Below the pieces are notes generated by a model that saw nothing but the letters and a program-made list of their open reading frames with translations, had not been told where the DNA came from and ran no database searches. 64,000 nt of DNA from Isoetes taiwanensis (taxonomy: Eukaryota > Streptophyta > Lycopodiopsida > Isoetales > Isoetaceae), in NCBI GenBank assembly GCA_021234155.1, contig JAJEKV010000086.1, forward strand, positions 4,329,461-4,393,460. The letters are read 5' to 3'. Shown one piece after another: positions 44,467 to 56,885 of this stretch; the first letter of the stretch is position 1; every line of letters starts with the position of its first letter. Made by a program: the position numbers and the translations under genes.

Positions 44467-46740
44467 CTAGTTAGGGTGCCCAGCGTTGCTGGGCATAAGT
44501 TGATCGCATGTTAATGATACAACAGTACAATGATCAAAAAACATTGCAATGATCATGTTAAGACGTTATTACATGAGTGTTAAATGCAGGAGTTAGCATA
44601 TCGAACTGCTCAATGTCTTGTTTTTTGAAGCTATGTTTGCTAATGGTACAATCACCACATTTACAATGATGATAGAAATGTAGCCTTTTTGTTAACCTTT
44701 TTGTAACCTTTTTTGTTTTTTGATAAGATAGTATGTGCAGCATTGCAGTAGAATGCAAAAAATAGCAATTCACCTAATTTGAAGAAATTATTTTTTGTAT
44801 GTAAAAGATAATTTATAGTGGCAAATTAGACATGGAAAATTCTCAATGTACATGGCAGCTAAGTGACTTACAAATTTTCAAAGGGAAAAACTAAATAGTC
44901 TTCATTTGGCATGGCCTATATGGAAAGGTTTGGCTTGTTTCTTTTTGGTCGTCTAGTGCTGCATAGGTAGAGTTTCCTACCCCTTAATATCTGAGATAAA
45001 CAATATGGAAGTTGTTATTATTATTTTTTAAAATATATGAGACAAACTTTTGGAAGTTATTTTTATTTTGTAAGTTGCTGTTGCATAATCACTTTATTTC
45101 GACTTTGTTTGATTACAATAAGTACTCAACTGCTTCAGAGTGATGTAATTACTAATCTTCAGTTAAAAGAACATGGTCCAACTAAACAGATATCTTCAAG
45201 CTGCCACAACCTGCAATTATTTATCAGTGCTAATTTTCTCAATTAGAGCTGGAACAGAAATAACTTCAAGCGGGGCACTTTCAGATCGTCTTCTAAATCC
45301 AACCATAGTAAAAAAGCACCGCCCTGATAACTCATTACTAAGGTCTTGCCTTCTGCCAATTGCAATTTCTTTTTGCAATTTTGTTTTGTTTCTGCTATCC
45401 CCACACTTGACTAAAGCATGCATTACTGTGTGCTAGAATAGAGCAGATGCGGATGCTTTGCCTGTATGATACTTCATTACAATATTGCTAAAACAGATGA
45501 AACAGATATGCTGATGCTTGTGCTCTATGATAATTTATATGTTTGCAGACATGTTTCAACGTATAAACACCTCCACTTAGGTATTTGCTACTCAATGTGA
45601 ATTGTGATCTCTTCAAACTCATGCATGTATCATGTATCTACTTTGGATCTTGTCCAGCTTGCAATCATCCACATGTTAGCAGAATGAGCTGAATATCCTT
45701 GTACAATTGACCATCCTTCTTATCATATAGAGTACTTTCTGTTTCCATGGTGCTTTTTCTATCCATGCTACTACGAAATTCATATCCTACCATTTTGAGG
45801 CTTCAAGATTGCGGCAACCTTCCTAGATTTTAAGCATCTCCTTTCCAATTCTTGCTCTTTACACCATCACTCTGCAAACTTTGGCCTCTGCCACAAAGCA
45901 TGAATGAAATACAGTTTATTGGACCACATATTTGAATATAAGGATATACCAACAGACCTCTGCAAATGCCAAATCTTACCTCTGCAAATGACGGATAGTT
46001 GCAAGCAGGAGTGTTCTTCCCATAACGATGCTCCAAAAACCCCAGAAGATACGATTTGCATAGAACAAAAAGGAAAACAAACTGTATGTATGCCAAAGGC
46101 TGCTCTGTTGTTACATTTTTAGGATGAAATCAAAATGTTCTACGCTTTTAAGATCCTCTCATCCAAGCTTCCAAACAAAGAGATTGATGATACACACCTT
46201 GAACTGGCCATAAAGATTCCTTTTCATGTTAAATGCAAGCTAGTACTTGTAGATGAATCCCTTGATGCCAAAATGCAAGCTTAGTTGCAGGTGATTCCCC
46301 CGACGTCTACCTTTTTGGGCGGGAGCATCATCGAACACAGTTGCAGCAAAGGCATTCAAAGCATGCCGGCACCATCCTGCTCCAACACGGCAAAGATGAT
46401 CATCGTAGTCCTAATCTACATCCATCCGTTCTCTTAGCTTCGATGGTAGCAAAAATCCTAGGCCAGAAGAAAGATAACGAAATTAAAACCCTAGACTGTC
46501 TGCCATGCCATTCCGCGAAGCTTCACCGCAGCTGAAGACGAAAGCGCTTAAGCAAGATTGAGGGTGATTGAAGTAAGCTCGGTGCTCCAGAGAAGAGCAG
46601 AGAAGCCGCATCTCCTCCCTAATGGCATACCTGACCACTTTTTTTTTTCTACAACCGTCAGATCTGCAGCCCCATATTTGAGCCGTCCGATCTAGGGCGT
46701 GGTTGAAGACACACTCTATAACATTATTAGGATAGGATAG
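44463..46740 (+). mobile_element. Helitron-like non-autonomous repeat, copy 2
   Basis: Begins ACTAGTTAGGG and the same GCCCAGCGTTGCTGGGC palindrome (44478-44494) as copy 1. Ends around AACATTATTAGGATAGG (46719-46736). It separates two parts of LINE ORF1, so it inserted after the LINE. The right end holds GATCTGCAGCC and GCCGTCCGATC strings. No gene seen inside. Confidence 0.4.
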
Positions 46741-49459
46741 GATTGGTTTGGAAGCTGAGGTAGGTGATTGTCTTGTAAATCCCCCGAGTCTGATAGATCA
46801 ATAAGATCCCCATAGTAAATATGGGAATCAAAATTATAGGAATTGAGCTCAGGGTTTGGAGGTGGATTAATATGATTTTCAGGTATCAAACTAGGAGTGG
46901 AGGCAACAAGGCTGCATATGTGGTTGGCTTGTGAAGGAGGGAGTCTGGAACAATTGATGGCTCAAGAGAATCTGCACAAAACTCGTTAGCAAGATCAGCA
47001 AGAACTTGATATTTATTTTGGCAAAGTATTCCAGTGTTTGTGTCACTGGAATTATTTGCTATGTCTTCATCATGATTGTGTTGATGTAGAAAATCTTGTG
47101 AAGATTTATGCATCTCCCTAGGAAGAGAGGATTCCCCCTTATCATATTGTTGATGCTCTTTGTTTTTCTTCTTTGAGAAGATTATGTTTTCTGTATCTGC
47201 AGAGTTGTCCTTATTCTCTATAATTAATAATTCTTTATTCCCTGAATTATCAACTGTCATGGCTTTGTTGAATGAAGTAATTCTTGTTTGTCTCAGATGT
47301 AGAAGCCTTGGAATTGTTGAGATTGAATCTATCTGCTGAATATATTTTCAAAGTTCTTGTTTGCTTATCCTTCAGATTTGCCAGCTGAGAATTTATGTTG
47401 AACTTTAACTGATTTGCACCTAGAAGATCCAACTCTTTTAGAATGGACCATTATTTCTTGTAATGTGGTTGCAAGATTGATCTGACCCTGTTCTTGATAA
47501 AACTGGTTTTCCTGCAAAGGCTCTTTTCCTTTCAAGCTTCTTCCATTTTGACTGTCCATTCCAGTATAGATTAGATTTTTTCCTTGAGCATTCATCTGCT
47601 TGTTTGATAAATCAAGGTCATTTTTGTTGTTCATGGCTTCAAGTCCTTTGTTCAAAACCTTTACTGAATTATTTCTGTTTGTCAGAGTATCCTTTCCAAA
47701 TCTTGAGCTGCCAGACAGCTTTAGTTCCAAGTTGGAATGTGTTTGTTTAGCTTCTCTTTTCTCTGTATTCTTCTCTTACTTCCATTGACTCTTTCCCAGA
47801 GAGGAGTTGTTTTCAAACCATGATCATTTGTTGCATTGTAAGATTGATCTCTGGATATGGAATGGCCATTATGTAAATTGGACTGTTCCAGAAGAAGACT
47901 AGTCCCTTTAGAGCTGGATTGAAGATTATGATCCAATTTTGGGGATGTCCTGAAGTGTATGCCTGCATCTTCACCTTCAAATGTATTTTTTAGGCCATTT
48001 CTAGCATTTTTCTGGCAGATAGTACCAGAGAAATGTCTACAGTTGCATTCATGAGAGTAAATTGGTAATGCACTTTAATTAGATTGCCATATAAATCAAG
48101 GATAGGCACGGATGTTGGAACAGGCTTGGATATGTTTAGCTGGACATAGCATTTGGGAGGTTTGTAAGGGCAATATTCTGTGCAAATGTATTTTCCAAAG
48201 GAGTTAAAGATTGCAGAAAAGCAATCTTCATCCCAATAAATTGGGCTAAGATCCATCATGGAGACAGAGGCAATGAAATATTTATCATATTCTGCAATAG
48301 GAAGATTTGGGTACCATTTGAGAAAAGATAGCTGGAAGGTGTCAAAGGTCGATCTTCCTAACTTAAGCAGAAAGTTAGCAGACCTGGGATTACCACACTC
48401 CACTAAGATATAAGGGTATCTCAGCTAGTAAACAGAATTTATGACAATGGATTTGTTAAGTCTCAGCAGGTGATCCCAAATTCTATCAATTTTGACCCCA
48501 ACTTTATCAATAGAGACAATGACAGCAGAAGCTGATAAAGTTTTGATTTTTTCTGCTATAATGGAATGATTAAGGTGAATACCTTTGAAAAGCTGGAGGT
48601 ATGGACGAGTTTGATATTGAAGATGATCCAAATTTTCTGCCAATTGTCGATCAGAAACTCTTTCTTGGATTGGTCGGATATTGCCATAGGGAAGAGGTAC
48701 TCCATTGGTATTGAGGATAGGATCTCCATGAAGACCAGGATCTTTTGATAGGTTATCCCATTCCGGCACATCTCGGGTCATATGATGCATTTCTTTAAGA
48801 AATAAATTTGGGTCAGAGAAATCACCAAACTTAATGAAAGCCGAGGGGTTTTTGTGTATGAGATTTAACTGTAAGAGAAGATCGCCTTGACTGGATGGAG
48901 GGAGACGCAGAAAATTGTGCAAAAAGACTAAGAAATCTGTGTTTAGGGTTTTTGGTTTTGGCAACATTTTGGTAAAAATTTGAACGAGGTCAGGGGAAAA
49001 CAACAGAGTAGAGTTTAGATGGACAGAAGGGAAGGTAAGAGGAGCGAATTTGGCAATTTAATTAAAATGCTACTAAGCAGATCGGAAACCAAATTAATAC
49101 CATGAAATGCATTCAATTTAGAAGAATTTCGATCTATTGAAAGTCAATTTGAAGATCTTCCTCTTCTAATTCACCTGGAAAAGGATCACTGAAAAGCTTG
49201 ACAGTAATCCTATTGTTGAAGTCTCGATTGAAAACCTTAAAGATCCCTGTAGCAGCAATGTTTCTTTTGCCAAGAAATTCTTCAAGCCAAGCTTGTGTGC
49301 TTCACAGCTGGGTACAAAGGTGAATTCTTTTTGAAAGAGGTATTCAGGAAAGATCTTCTCAATTATCAGTTTGTTCCAAAGAACCGAGCTTTCTCCCTTC
49401 AAAAAACCACAAGTGAGTCGAGAATTATCTTGAATAATTGTAAAAATTTTGCACTCCAT
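46741..49459 (-). pseudogene. LINE ORF1, N-terminal part (gag-like, DUF4283-type)
   Basis: Frames 49459-49166, 49003-48425 and 48403-47990 carry the core. The last has S-F-L-K-W-Y-P, then Y-W-D-E-D-C-F-S-A-I and S-F-G-K-Y, and V-Q-L-N-I-S-K-P-V-P. This is the pattern of the RNA-binding gag-like domain (DUF4283) in plant L1 ORF1. The following frames (47936-46886) are a Ser/Asn/Lys-rich linker. Frameshifts separate the pieces. Confidence 0.65.
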
Positions 49460-49664
49460 TCAAATTTGATCTGATTGATTGCTAATCAAGGCTAGCCCTC
49501 TACAGGGCTAGCTGAATTGCCTCAAGATCCTCTTAGATCAAGCAGGCTGAGCTCGTCTCCTCTTGCTTTTTCCCAAGAAGTGGAAAGTAACTGCCTTAAC
49601 CGAAAGTTCAAGAAAATAGGCGCTCATTTTGCTCTCCTCTCTCTCTCTCTCTCCACTTATATCA

Positions 49665-50133
49665 GTTTGCTGATTGCCATCGAAGACATTTAGAATTTTC
49701 GGTGGGAGAGAAGGTGTTGGATTATGCTTCCGTGCACAAGAAGTATCCAAAGTTACGAGCAAGATACTTTGGACCTTATGAAATATTGCGCAAGTTCAAT
49801 GTTGTAAGTTATGAACTTAAGCTTCCCGTCATGTGGAAGAAAATCCATCCAGTATTTCACGTTTCACTCTTGAAACCTTTCATTGAAAGTGAAACAACTC
49901 AGTTGGAACCTGAGGATGCACCGCCACCTCAGTTTGTTAAAGGCAATAAGGTTCTAGTGGAACCTCTTAAGATCTTGGATACAAGAGAGATAGTTCTGAC
50001 TAGTCGAACAACGGTATTAGAATACTTGGTCCAATGGAAGAGTTTGCCTATCAAAGATGCAACATGGAAATCATCTTCCTTTGTCGCTGACTATCCTGAG
50101 ATTCTGAAAGAATACTTGGGACTTCGACAATGA
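49665..50133 (+). pseudogene. pol: pol of the short-LTR chromovirus, part 2 (integrase C-terminus and chromodomain)
   Basis: Continues the integrase cut at 36353. G-E-K-V-L-D-Y and R-Y-F-G-P-Y-E-I-L are the integrase C-terminal GPY/F region, and H-P-V-F-H-V-S-L-L-K is the usual next block. A chromodomain follows at 50020-50110 (L-E-Y-L-V-Q-W-K-S-L-P, D-A-T-W, F). Chromodomains of this group steer integration to modified H3. Only two of the three usual aromatic cage positions are obvious (W, W). Confidence 0.8.
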
Positions 50134-50162
50134 GGACATTGTCTTCTTTAAGTAGAAGAGAA

Positions 50163-50347
50163 TGTAAGAAACCATGATCATGGTAGGAATACACAATATA
50201 CTGTATTTATATTGTTGTACATGTATTTTGAGACATGGCTTTTCATTTTGGGACTTATGTTCTTTTTTGTAACATTTTGAAAATTACGTAATATAAGAGA
50301 GAAGTATTAGATAGTATATCGGCATTCTCTCTCTTGGGTTCCTTTCA
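50163..50347 (+). repeat. Right LTR (3' LTR) of the short-LTR chromovirus
   Basis: 185 bp, TGTAAG...CTTTCA, preceded by the purine-rich AGTAGAAGAGAA. The 3' half matches the left LTR. Confidence 0.8.
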
Positions 50348-50452
50348 GAAAGACTAATAAAAAGGCGACACATGCCACATAGCAACCATTTTTTATGCAT
50401 GGGAGTAGCCAGTATTGTAATGTGGATTGATTCGAGTAAATTGCACTGACAG

Positions 50453-51887
50453 TGTGACGTCCCCTACTCATATACGATGCCCGCACCGTATACAAACAGG
50501 AGTTCATCCCCCATACCAGCTCCATACTGATATAGGGCCCTCCACGTATCACTGCAATCTTGATGAGTTCCAGTGGGAAGAATGAAGGGGTCATTTACCC
50601 TATCTTCCTCAGGGCCTACCTAGCTGCGGAAGCGTAAACATACTTGTCAGTATACAACATCAACATCACATAACCATCTCGAAGGATGGCTCATCACATA
50701 TCTGCATAGACAAAGATCAGTACATCACATGGGGAATCCTACCCAAGGCTCAGACTCAAGGGGATGACTGACGGCTTGGGTCTCCAGAGGTCATTGCAGA
50801 CAGAATTCATGGCAAATGGATTTGGCTGGCATAAGAACATGGCTTAGGGTTGTCCACTCCATCTGCCCCTCCTGTGCACACTTTGCAGAGTAGGCTGAAA
50901 AGTGTTGGGACCTGACTGTAGCCCGCCGGATGCATAGCCAAAGGGGCTTCCTGGGTTGCATCTCCCCAGTTCCGATGGGGCAGGTAGGGATCACTCCCTC
51001 CAGAGATCTACATGCCGACTCAAGGTGACTAGAGGGCCACCGCCCTTATTCGACTTGAACACAATGGAGAGTGACGCATCACTCCATGGGTGTCGAGCCC
51101 ATGCCTTACCCACACTCAGTGGCAAGCCATTAGACCTAGTCCCCCGGTAGACTTTACACACCAGGGGGATCGTTCAAGAGTCAGAACACGAACCTCCTTA
51201 TGAGCCAGTCTGGCCCCTTCATCCACAACCAGTTGTGGTTCTTGTACACATGCCAAAATTACCGTGTGCTAAGGAGGCTAGCTAGGAGCATCTACTACCA
51301 GACTTTGGGGTCTCTACCCCCCTTCCCAATACAATGAGTCCACAGAGATATATCATCCATATACATCATCCATATACATCACAGAGCTATGGGTAATTTA
51401 ATAGGCTAAACCTATTGGTTCAATGACTGGAAGACGGTTTAGGCTATTAAATTGACCAAATACCTGGTCCCTGATTTGCTCCTCTTGATCCGAATGCATC
51501 CATGTCGCTGTTCTGCTTGGGGATGCGGTCGGAAAGGGATTCTGACGAGCTAGAGCGCTCGGGCAGTTCTTGGGAGTCGGAATTGACTCTTGAGGCGCGT
51601 GAATTGGAGCTCGGAAGGTTCGTGGGCGAAAAGAGGAAATTTAGAGTTTGGTTGCCTTACATAGGCTGTCAGTTAGGGTTAGGGTTTCCATGACCCTTGG
51701 TATGCCTCTTAAAGGTTAATGGTCTCAAGTGCGCACATTAATAAGTGTGCGTACCCTTGCAAGTTGCCCCCTAGGGCACCACTTGCTTGGTTACACGTCG
51801 GCGTACACATCGATTGGAGTGGCGTGTACGCGTGACGGTGCAGTACGGTATATGTCTTGAGACCGTATATCATACTGGAACGTCACA
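50453..51887 (-). repeat. 3' LTR of the H3-carrying chromovirus
   Basis: 1435 bp, highly similar to 61040-62492, with a ~80-bp block around 61970-62050 missing and a ~30-bp insertion near 51430-51475. The polypurine tract AAGGTGGGGAGAA lies just inside (51888-51900, minus strand). Confidence 0.92.
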
Positions 51888-51900
51888 TTCTCCCCACCTT

Positions 51901-52739
51901 AGAATGATGCTGTCCGCAGCATCGTGGGTCTCCCCACCTTGGGATCTTCCTAACCTGCAATCAACTTGATGCATATAATATACTATTATCATACTTACAC
52001 ATTTATTAGGATTACCTTAAGGTAATATTTTTAGGATATTATTACACCATTACTTAATCAAATAACTTATCGATTTGTACATCATTACAACAAGTTACTC
52101 ATTAGTTTTACTTATCACAATGTTTTAGTTTATCAAAATTTTAATATATACAATTATCCTTTGAGGTACTCTTCATTCATTGCAACACATTCCAACAAAA
52201 TTTGTGTTTACAAGTCTTCGTAGCTCGACCTCCTTGCCCTCCGGAGCGCTCTATTGGCCTGTAGGTCGACACTACATTAGTACCATTTTAATTATTTATA
52301 ATTTTGGTTATAAGGGAACCACCCCATCTATCTAAATGAATGCATGGCTAATCTCCCGGCGTAGGAAGAGGATGCTTCTTCCATCGTGGTCGTGGAGACA
52401 GCGCCCTATAATGCCTATATGGCGCTCATGCCTACACCTTTAGTTGCCCAGCGTGGAGGATGGGGTCCTTCGCGTATATGGGGCGTGAAGGATAGGGTCC
52501 TCCCCGTAGGCATTGACTACTTTTCCTATCAATGCATTCCTGAATGACCTCTTATCTCTCGAGGTCATCTACTTCTGTGAAATAGAAGTAGACTTTCCAA
52601 GCAGAACTGCGGTCATGCCTACATTGACATTACACCACGTCGTAGAGATCACCGTAGTGGTCTCATCATCGGTAACAACGCATGCAACCCATACCTAGCA
52701 TAGGTTGCATGCGTAGATTATTCTTAACTATACAAGACA
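51901..52739. other. Non-coding 3' region of the H3-carrying chromovirus
   Basis: AT-rich sequence between the integrase stop and the polypurine tract. No ORF recognised on either strand. Confidence 0.4.
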
Positions 52740-55427
52740 TTAATCTACACAAATCGTCATGCCTGAGCCGATTTCTTCGGAGATGACCTTGCCGTCCCAT
52801 TGCTCCATAAACTGTGGGTACTGCTTTATTAGATCCCTCTTAAGTACCCATGTCGCGTCTTCCACCGGCAAGTGTTTCCACTTGACCAAGTATTGGAGAA
52901 ACTCCCATCTCCTTGTTTTCTTGAATGCTTTATCAAGAATCAAATCTGGAACTATTTCTATCTGCTCCTCTGTCATTTCCAACAACATTGGAGTGTCCAA
53001 GACTTCATCTGAGTTGGGAGTATGCTTCTTCAGCAAACTCACGTGGAAGACCTTATGGACCTTTAAGTGTGCTGGCATTGTAGGATTGGTTACCTACTCT
53101 TTGGATTATCCTGAAGGGTCCAGCCCACCTTGGAGCAAACTTCTTACAATTTTCGATGCGGAGCTTCGCCTGCTTGACTTTGATCTTGAGCCATACATTA
53201 TCTCCAACTTGGAACTCTCTGACTGTCCGATGTTTGTCGGCGATGCTCTTTTGTCAACTTCTTGCTGCAAGAAGATATCCTCGAACCTCTTCCACGAGCT
53301 GCTGCATATCGCTCAACATTTGCTGCGAAACTTCTACTTTTGACACGGGGTTGTGCCAAGTGTCTGGAGTTAGGCATTGGTAGCCGTAATTAATCATGAA
53401 CGGCGACATTTGGGATGATTCCTGCTTGGTGCTATTATACGCAAACTCCACCAAGTGAATAAACTCTTCCCACATACCTTGCTTGTTCCAGACGTAGTTT
53501 CGGAGCATATCCTCCAAAATTCTGTTGGTCCGCTCCGTTTGCCCATCCGTCTGAGGATGATAGGCCGTGCTCATGGATAGCTTTGTCTGAATCGTTGCAA
53601 AGAGGTCCTGCCAAAAGGCGCTGATGAACTTCGGATCTCTCTCGGAGATGATTTCCCTTGGCATGCCATGGAGCCTGAAGATTTCTTTGGTGAAGAGCTT
53701 CGCCGTGTCCATAGCTGTGTCCGTGGTCCTGTAAGCCTGACGACCTCCCACTTAGCGTTTGGCACCGCTAATGGTTCCAATGCCCCTGGAATTCGAAGCT
53801 GCTCTGCTTTTGTCTGCTGACATAGCTAACATTCCTTGATGTGGCGAGCTACCTGCTTCTTCATTCCTGGCCAATAATAGCTGCTGCGCACTTTGAAATA
53901 TGTCTTCATGAATCCTGCGTGGCCAGCTACTGGGTTGTTGTGGGTGTCGTGGAGGACCAACTTCCTCACCCCTGATGATTCAGGCACGCACATCTTGTTC
54001 TTATGGTAGAGAAGGTTACCTTCCTTCTTAAAAATTTTGAAGGTTTCTCTCTCCTTATCTGTTTCCTTGCACAAGCTTGCCCATACTTCCCTAAAGTCCA
54101 CATCCGTTGGCAAGGTTTCTTCAATCTTCTTCCTGAATTCGCTGGAGAGCATTGAAATTGCATTGCAATGCACTCTAGTTGTCAGCGGATGCCTTGAAAG
54201 TGCATCTGCTACCACATTGAGCTTCCGCGGTTTGTAGGCTATATCAAAGTCATACTCTTCGAGGAACTCCATCCACCTTCGCTGCCTCAGGTTAAGGTGT
54301 GGTTGCGTGAATACATATTGGAGGCTCTGATGGTCCGTGTCCAATTGGAACTTCCTTCCCAATGTAGTGCCTCCAAATTCTTAACGCCCTGAAACTGCAA
54401 GCAATTCTTGATCGTGCGTCGGGTAACGCGTTTCGGCGTCATTCATCTTCCTGGAATCATACGCTATTACCCGCTCTTCCTGCATGAGCACTGCACCTGT
54501 GGCTATCTTACTTGCGTCCGTCACCACTAACTTGTCTTTCTCTGGGTCTGGCAGGGTCAAGACGGGGGCGGTTGTCAAAGCTTCCTTCAACAATTCAAAC
54601 CCTGCTTGGGCTTTCTTGATCCAATGATCTGCCCAATTTTTCACCTTTTCCGCCTTCGTCAAGTCTGTTAGTGGGGCTGCTATCTTTGCGAAGTTCTTCA
54701 CAAACTTCCTGTAGTACCCTGCTAGGCCAAGAAAACTTCTGACCTCGTGGACGTTCTTCGGTGCTGGCCATTGAATCACTGCTTCAATCTTGGCGGGATC
54801 CGTTGAGATTCCTTCTGCTGAGATTACATGACCCAGGTATTCCACCTTCTCTGTTGCGAAGTGGCACTTCAACAACTTGGCGTACAACTGATGCCTTCTT
54901 AACTTCTCGAGCACCCTCCTTACGTGTTGTACATGCTCTTCGAGGGATCTGCTATACACGAGGATGTCATCAAAGAACATTATCACGAAGGTGTCCAAGA
55001 ACTCCTTGAAGATGTCGTTCATGAGTCTCATGAACGTTGCTGGGGCATTTTGATAATCCAAATGGCATTACCGTAAACTCGTAATGCCCATACCTGGTCC
55101 TGAAGGCCGTTTTGTGGATGTCTTCTTCCTTTATTCTGATCTGATGATAACCTGACCTTAGGTCAATTTTGGAGAAGACTTTCGCCCCTTGGAGTTGATC
55201 CTTCAAGTCGTCTGGCTTACTGCTCCACTTGCTAAGATTACGGGCCTCGGCTTGGACTTTAATGGTTTCAACTTCAACATGTCAACCATTCTTGGGGAGG
55301 CAAAGTTGTGGCTACTTCCCGAGTCTATCAGGACTATGAAAGACTTGGTCTTGGCCTTCCCTACTGTGGAAATTACCCTATACTGACTCTCTGCTTGTTC
55401 TGTATCTATAGAGCAAAAATGTGGCAC
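52740..55427 (-). pseudogene. pol: pol of the H3-carrying chromovirus
   Basis: Protease I-V-L-I-D-S-G-S-S-H-N-F (~55330). A stretch of the protease-to-RT connection appears deleted between about 55205 and 55190. [14 protein letters not shown] (~55170) and active-site F-F-D-D-I-L-V-Y-S (~54975). RNase H: V-T-D-A-S (~54525) and T-D-H-Q-S-L (~54340). Integrase: zinc region ~53900, then H-P-Q-T-D-G-Q-T-E-R-T-N-R (~53560). The chromodomain at 52790-52925 has F-L-Q-Y-L-V-K-W-K-H-L-P and D-A-T-W. Frame changes occur near 55060, 54390, 53830, 53750 and 53250. Confidence 0.85.
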
Positions 55428-56830
55428 TCACCCTGAATATAGTCGCGTGCTGCCTCACCGTCATCGTCAGATGGAGTGTCCCATTTACCCAACTCTGCTA
55501 GCGCTGCATTCATGACGAAGGGGCAGTTCGCCGTTCTGTGGCCTGGCTGGAAGCATCTAAAGCAAGGCTGCTTCTCTATACACTCCTGTCTCTTCTCTTT
55601 GGGCATTGCTTGTAAGAAAGACCGCACTGCTTTTGAGTAGTTCGACCCTTCCTGCTTGTCCTTGAAGGACACCTGCTTCCTCTTCTGTTGCTTCCCCTAG
55701 TTGCCACTATATGGGGATTTAGCTGGGCTTGGGCTGGCTGCTCTAGGACTATAGCTCCCTGTTGCCTCGCCTCTATCCTGATAATATTGCTGCTTCTGCC
55801 CGTTGTTCTGAGGCCCCGTTCCTTGCAAGCTTATTGCTTTGGATTCTGCTTCCGATACTGCCTTGGGGTCTATTGCCCTTACAAGCTTACGGATCTCTTC
55901 GTTCAATCCTTCAATGTAGCTCTCCACTGCGTGCTTCTCACTCAACTTCGGCACATAAAGCCTTAGTCTCATGAATTCTTCTGTATATTTCTGGACCGAT
56001 TTGTAGCCTTGCTGCAATCTGTAGAACTGCGGCATCATGTTGGACTTGTGTTCTCTTGGGATGTAATGGCGCTTGAAAGCTTTAGCAAACTTTTTAAATC
56101 TGCACCCGTCTCTGCTTAACCCATGGGTCTTGGCATAACCCTTCCACCAGATGCGTGCTGCTCCCTTCAGGTTGGCTGTCGCCACCCTGCCTTTGTTCTT
56201 GTCCTTCATACCATAGGCGTTGCCATACTCACTCATCTCATCGAACCACGCCTCTGCTTCCAAGCCTGACCTGTTCTCGCCTGAGAATTGCTCAAGCTTC
56301 CTTGCCTTCCATACGTTTCCCAGCGCTGAGTCTACCTTCTTCTGGTAGTCTAAGGCCTTAGTGTCTTTCTGCCTGCCGTCTCTACGGTCCTGCACCTGTT
56401 CAGCCTCTTTCTCAGACTCAGAGTCCGAGACCGAGCTCGAGTCGGAGGTATCTGTGCTAGGAGACCTCCTTCTCTTACTCCTCTTCTTGTCTTTCCCCGA
56501 CTTTCGAGGTGTTGCTTGCGGCCCGACTGATGCTTGCGCCGCTAGTAGAGCTTTTATTTGTTGAAGCTCTGATTTCATTTGCGACATTTCTTCTTCAGGG
56601 GTTAGAGGGCCGTATTCCTCGAACAGGTTCCTTGCAATTGGTTGCCTGTCCGGGGTTTCTTCATCTCTGTTGGCTCTCCTGTCTTGTTCGACTGTTCTTT
56701 GTTCCCTAGCTGCATACACAGTTGACCATAGCCTTACGGTTAGATTCATTTGCTTTATTCCATTCATGTATTTGCCGATATAGTTTTGGAACCAAATACA
56801 ATCAACAAAACATTTTAATATTGGCAACAA
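55406..56830 (-). pseudogene. gag: gag of the H3-carrying chromovirus
   Basis: Frame 56830-55697 has an acidic/serine-rich segment (S-D-S-S-S-V-S-D-S-E-S-E), then the gag domain with A-R-I-W-W-K-G-Y, R-H-Y-I-P-R-E and Y-I-E-G-L. The next frame (55672-55406) carries the CCHC knuckle C-F-R-C-F-Q-P-G-H-R-T-A-N-C (~55565) and leads into protease. An in-frame stop near 55697 separates the two. The true start is probably an inner Met; the first ~30 residues of the open frame are unlike Gag. Confidence 0.8.
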
Positions 56831-56885
56831 AATATATTTATTATATAATATTTCAATTACAATGCTACCGGGATTAATAATCTAA

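Larger units (their letters stand above)
36354..49663 (-). mobile_element. L1-type LINE inserted in the gypsy integrase gene
   Basis: A 9-bp target duplication AGTTTGCTG (36345-36353 and 49664-49672) brackets the insertion. The 3' end carries a poly(A) tail, seen as T14 at 36354-36367. Going 5' to 3' on the minus strand are ORF1 (interrupted by a Helitron-like repeat), ORF2, and a 3' part interrupted by a second such repeat. Without the two inserts it would be about 8.1 kb. The 5' end starts with a GA-rich leader (about 49640-49660). It looks full length. Confidence 0.85.
31330..50347 (+). mobile_element. Ty3/gypsy chromovirus with short LTRs, split by a LINE
   Basis: Left LTR (ending 31455), primer site 31458-31469, gag, pol, then a 13.3-kb LINE insertion (36354-49663) inside integrase, the integrase C-terminus with chromodomain (49665-50133), and the right LTR (50163-50347). 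Removing the LINE and one 9-bp duplication restores continuity of the integrase reading. Frameshifts occur throughout. The 5' half of the left LTR is not recognisable; transposon copy B adjoins it. Confidence 0.85.

Noticed and set aside
36672-46740. Firm Helitron assignment
   Set aside because: No helicase gene, and the TC start and CTRR end are not clear; left as Helitron-like.
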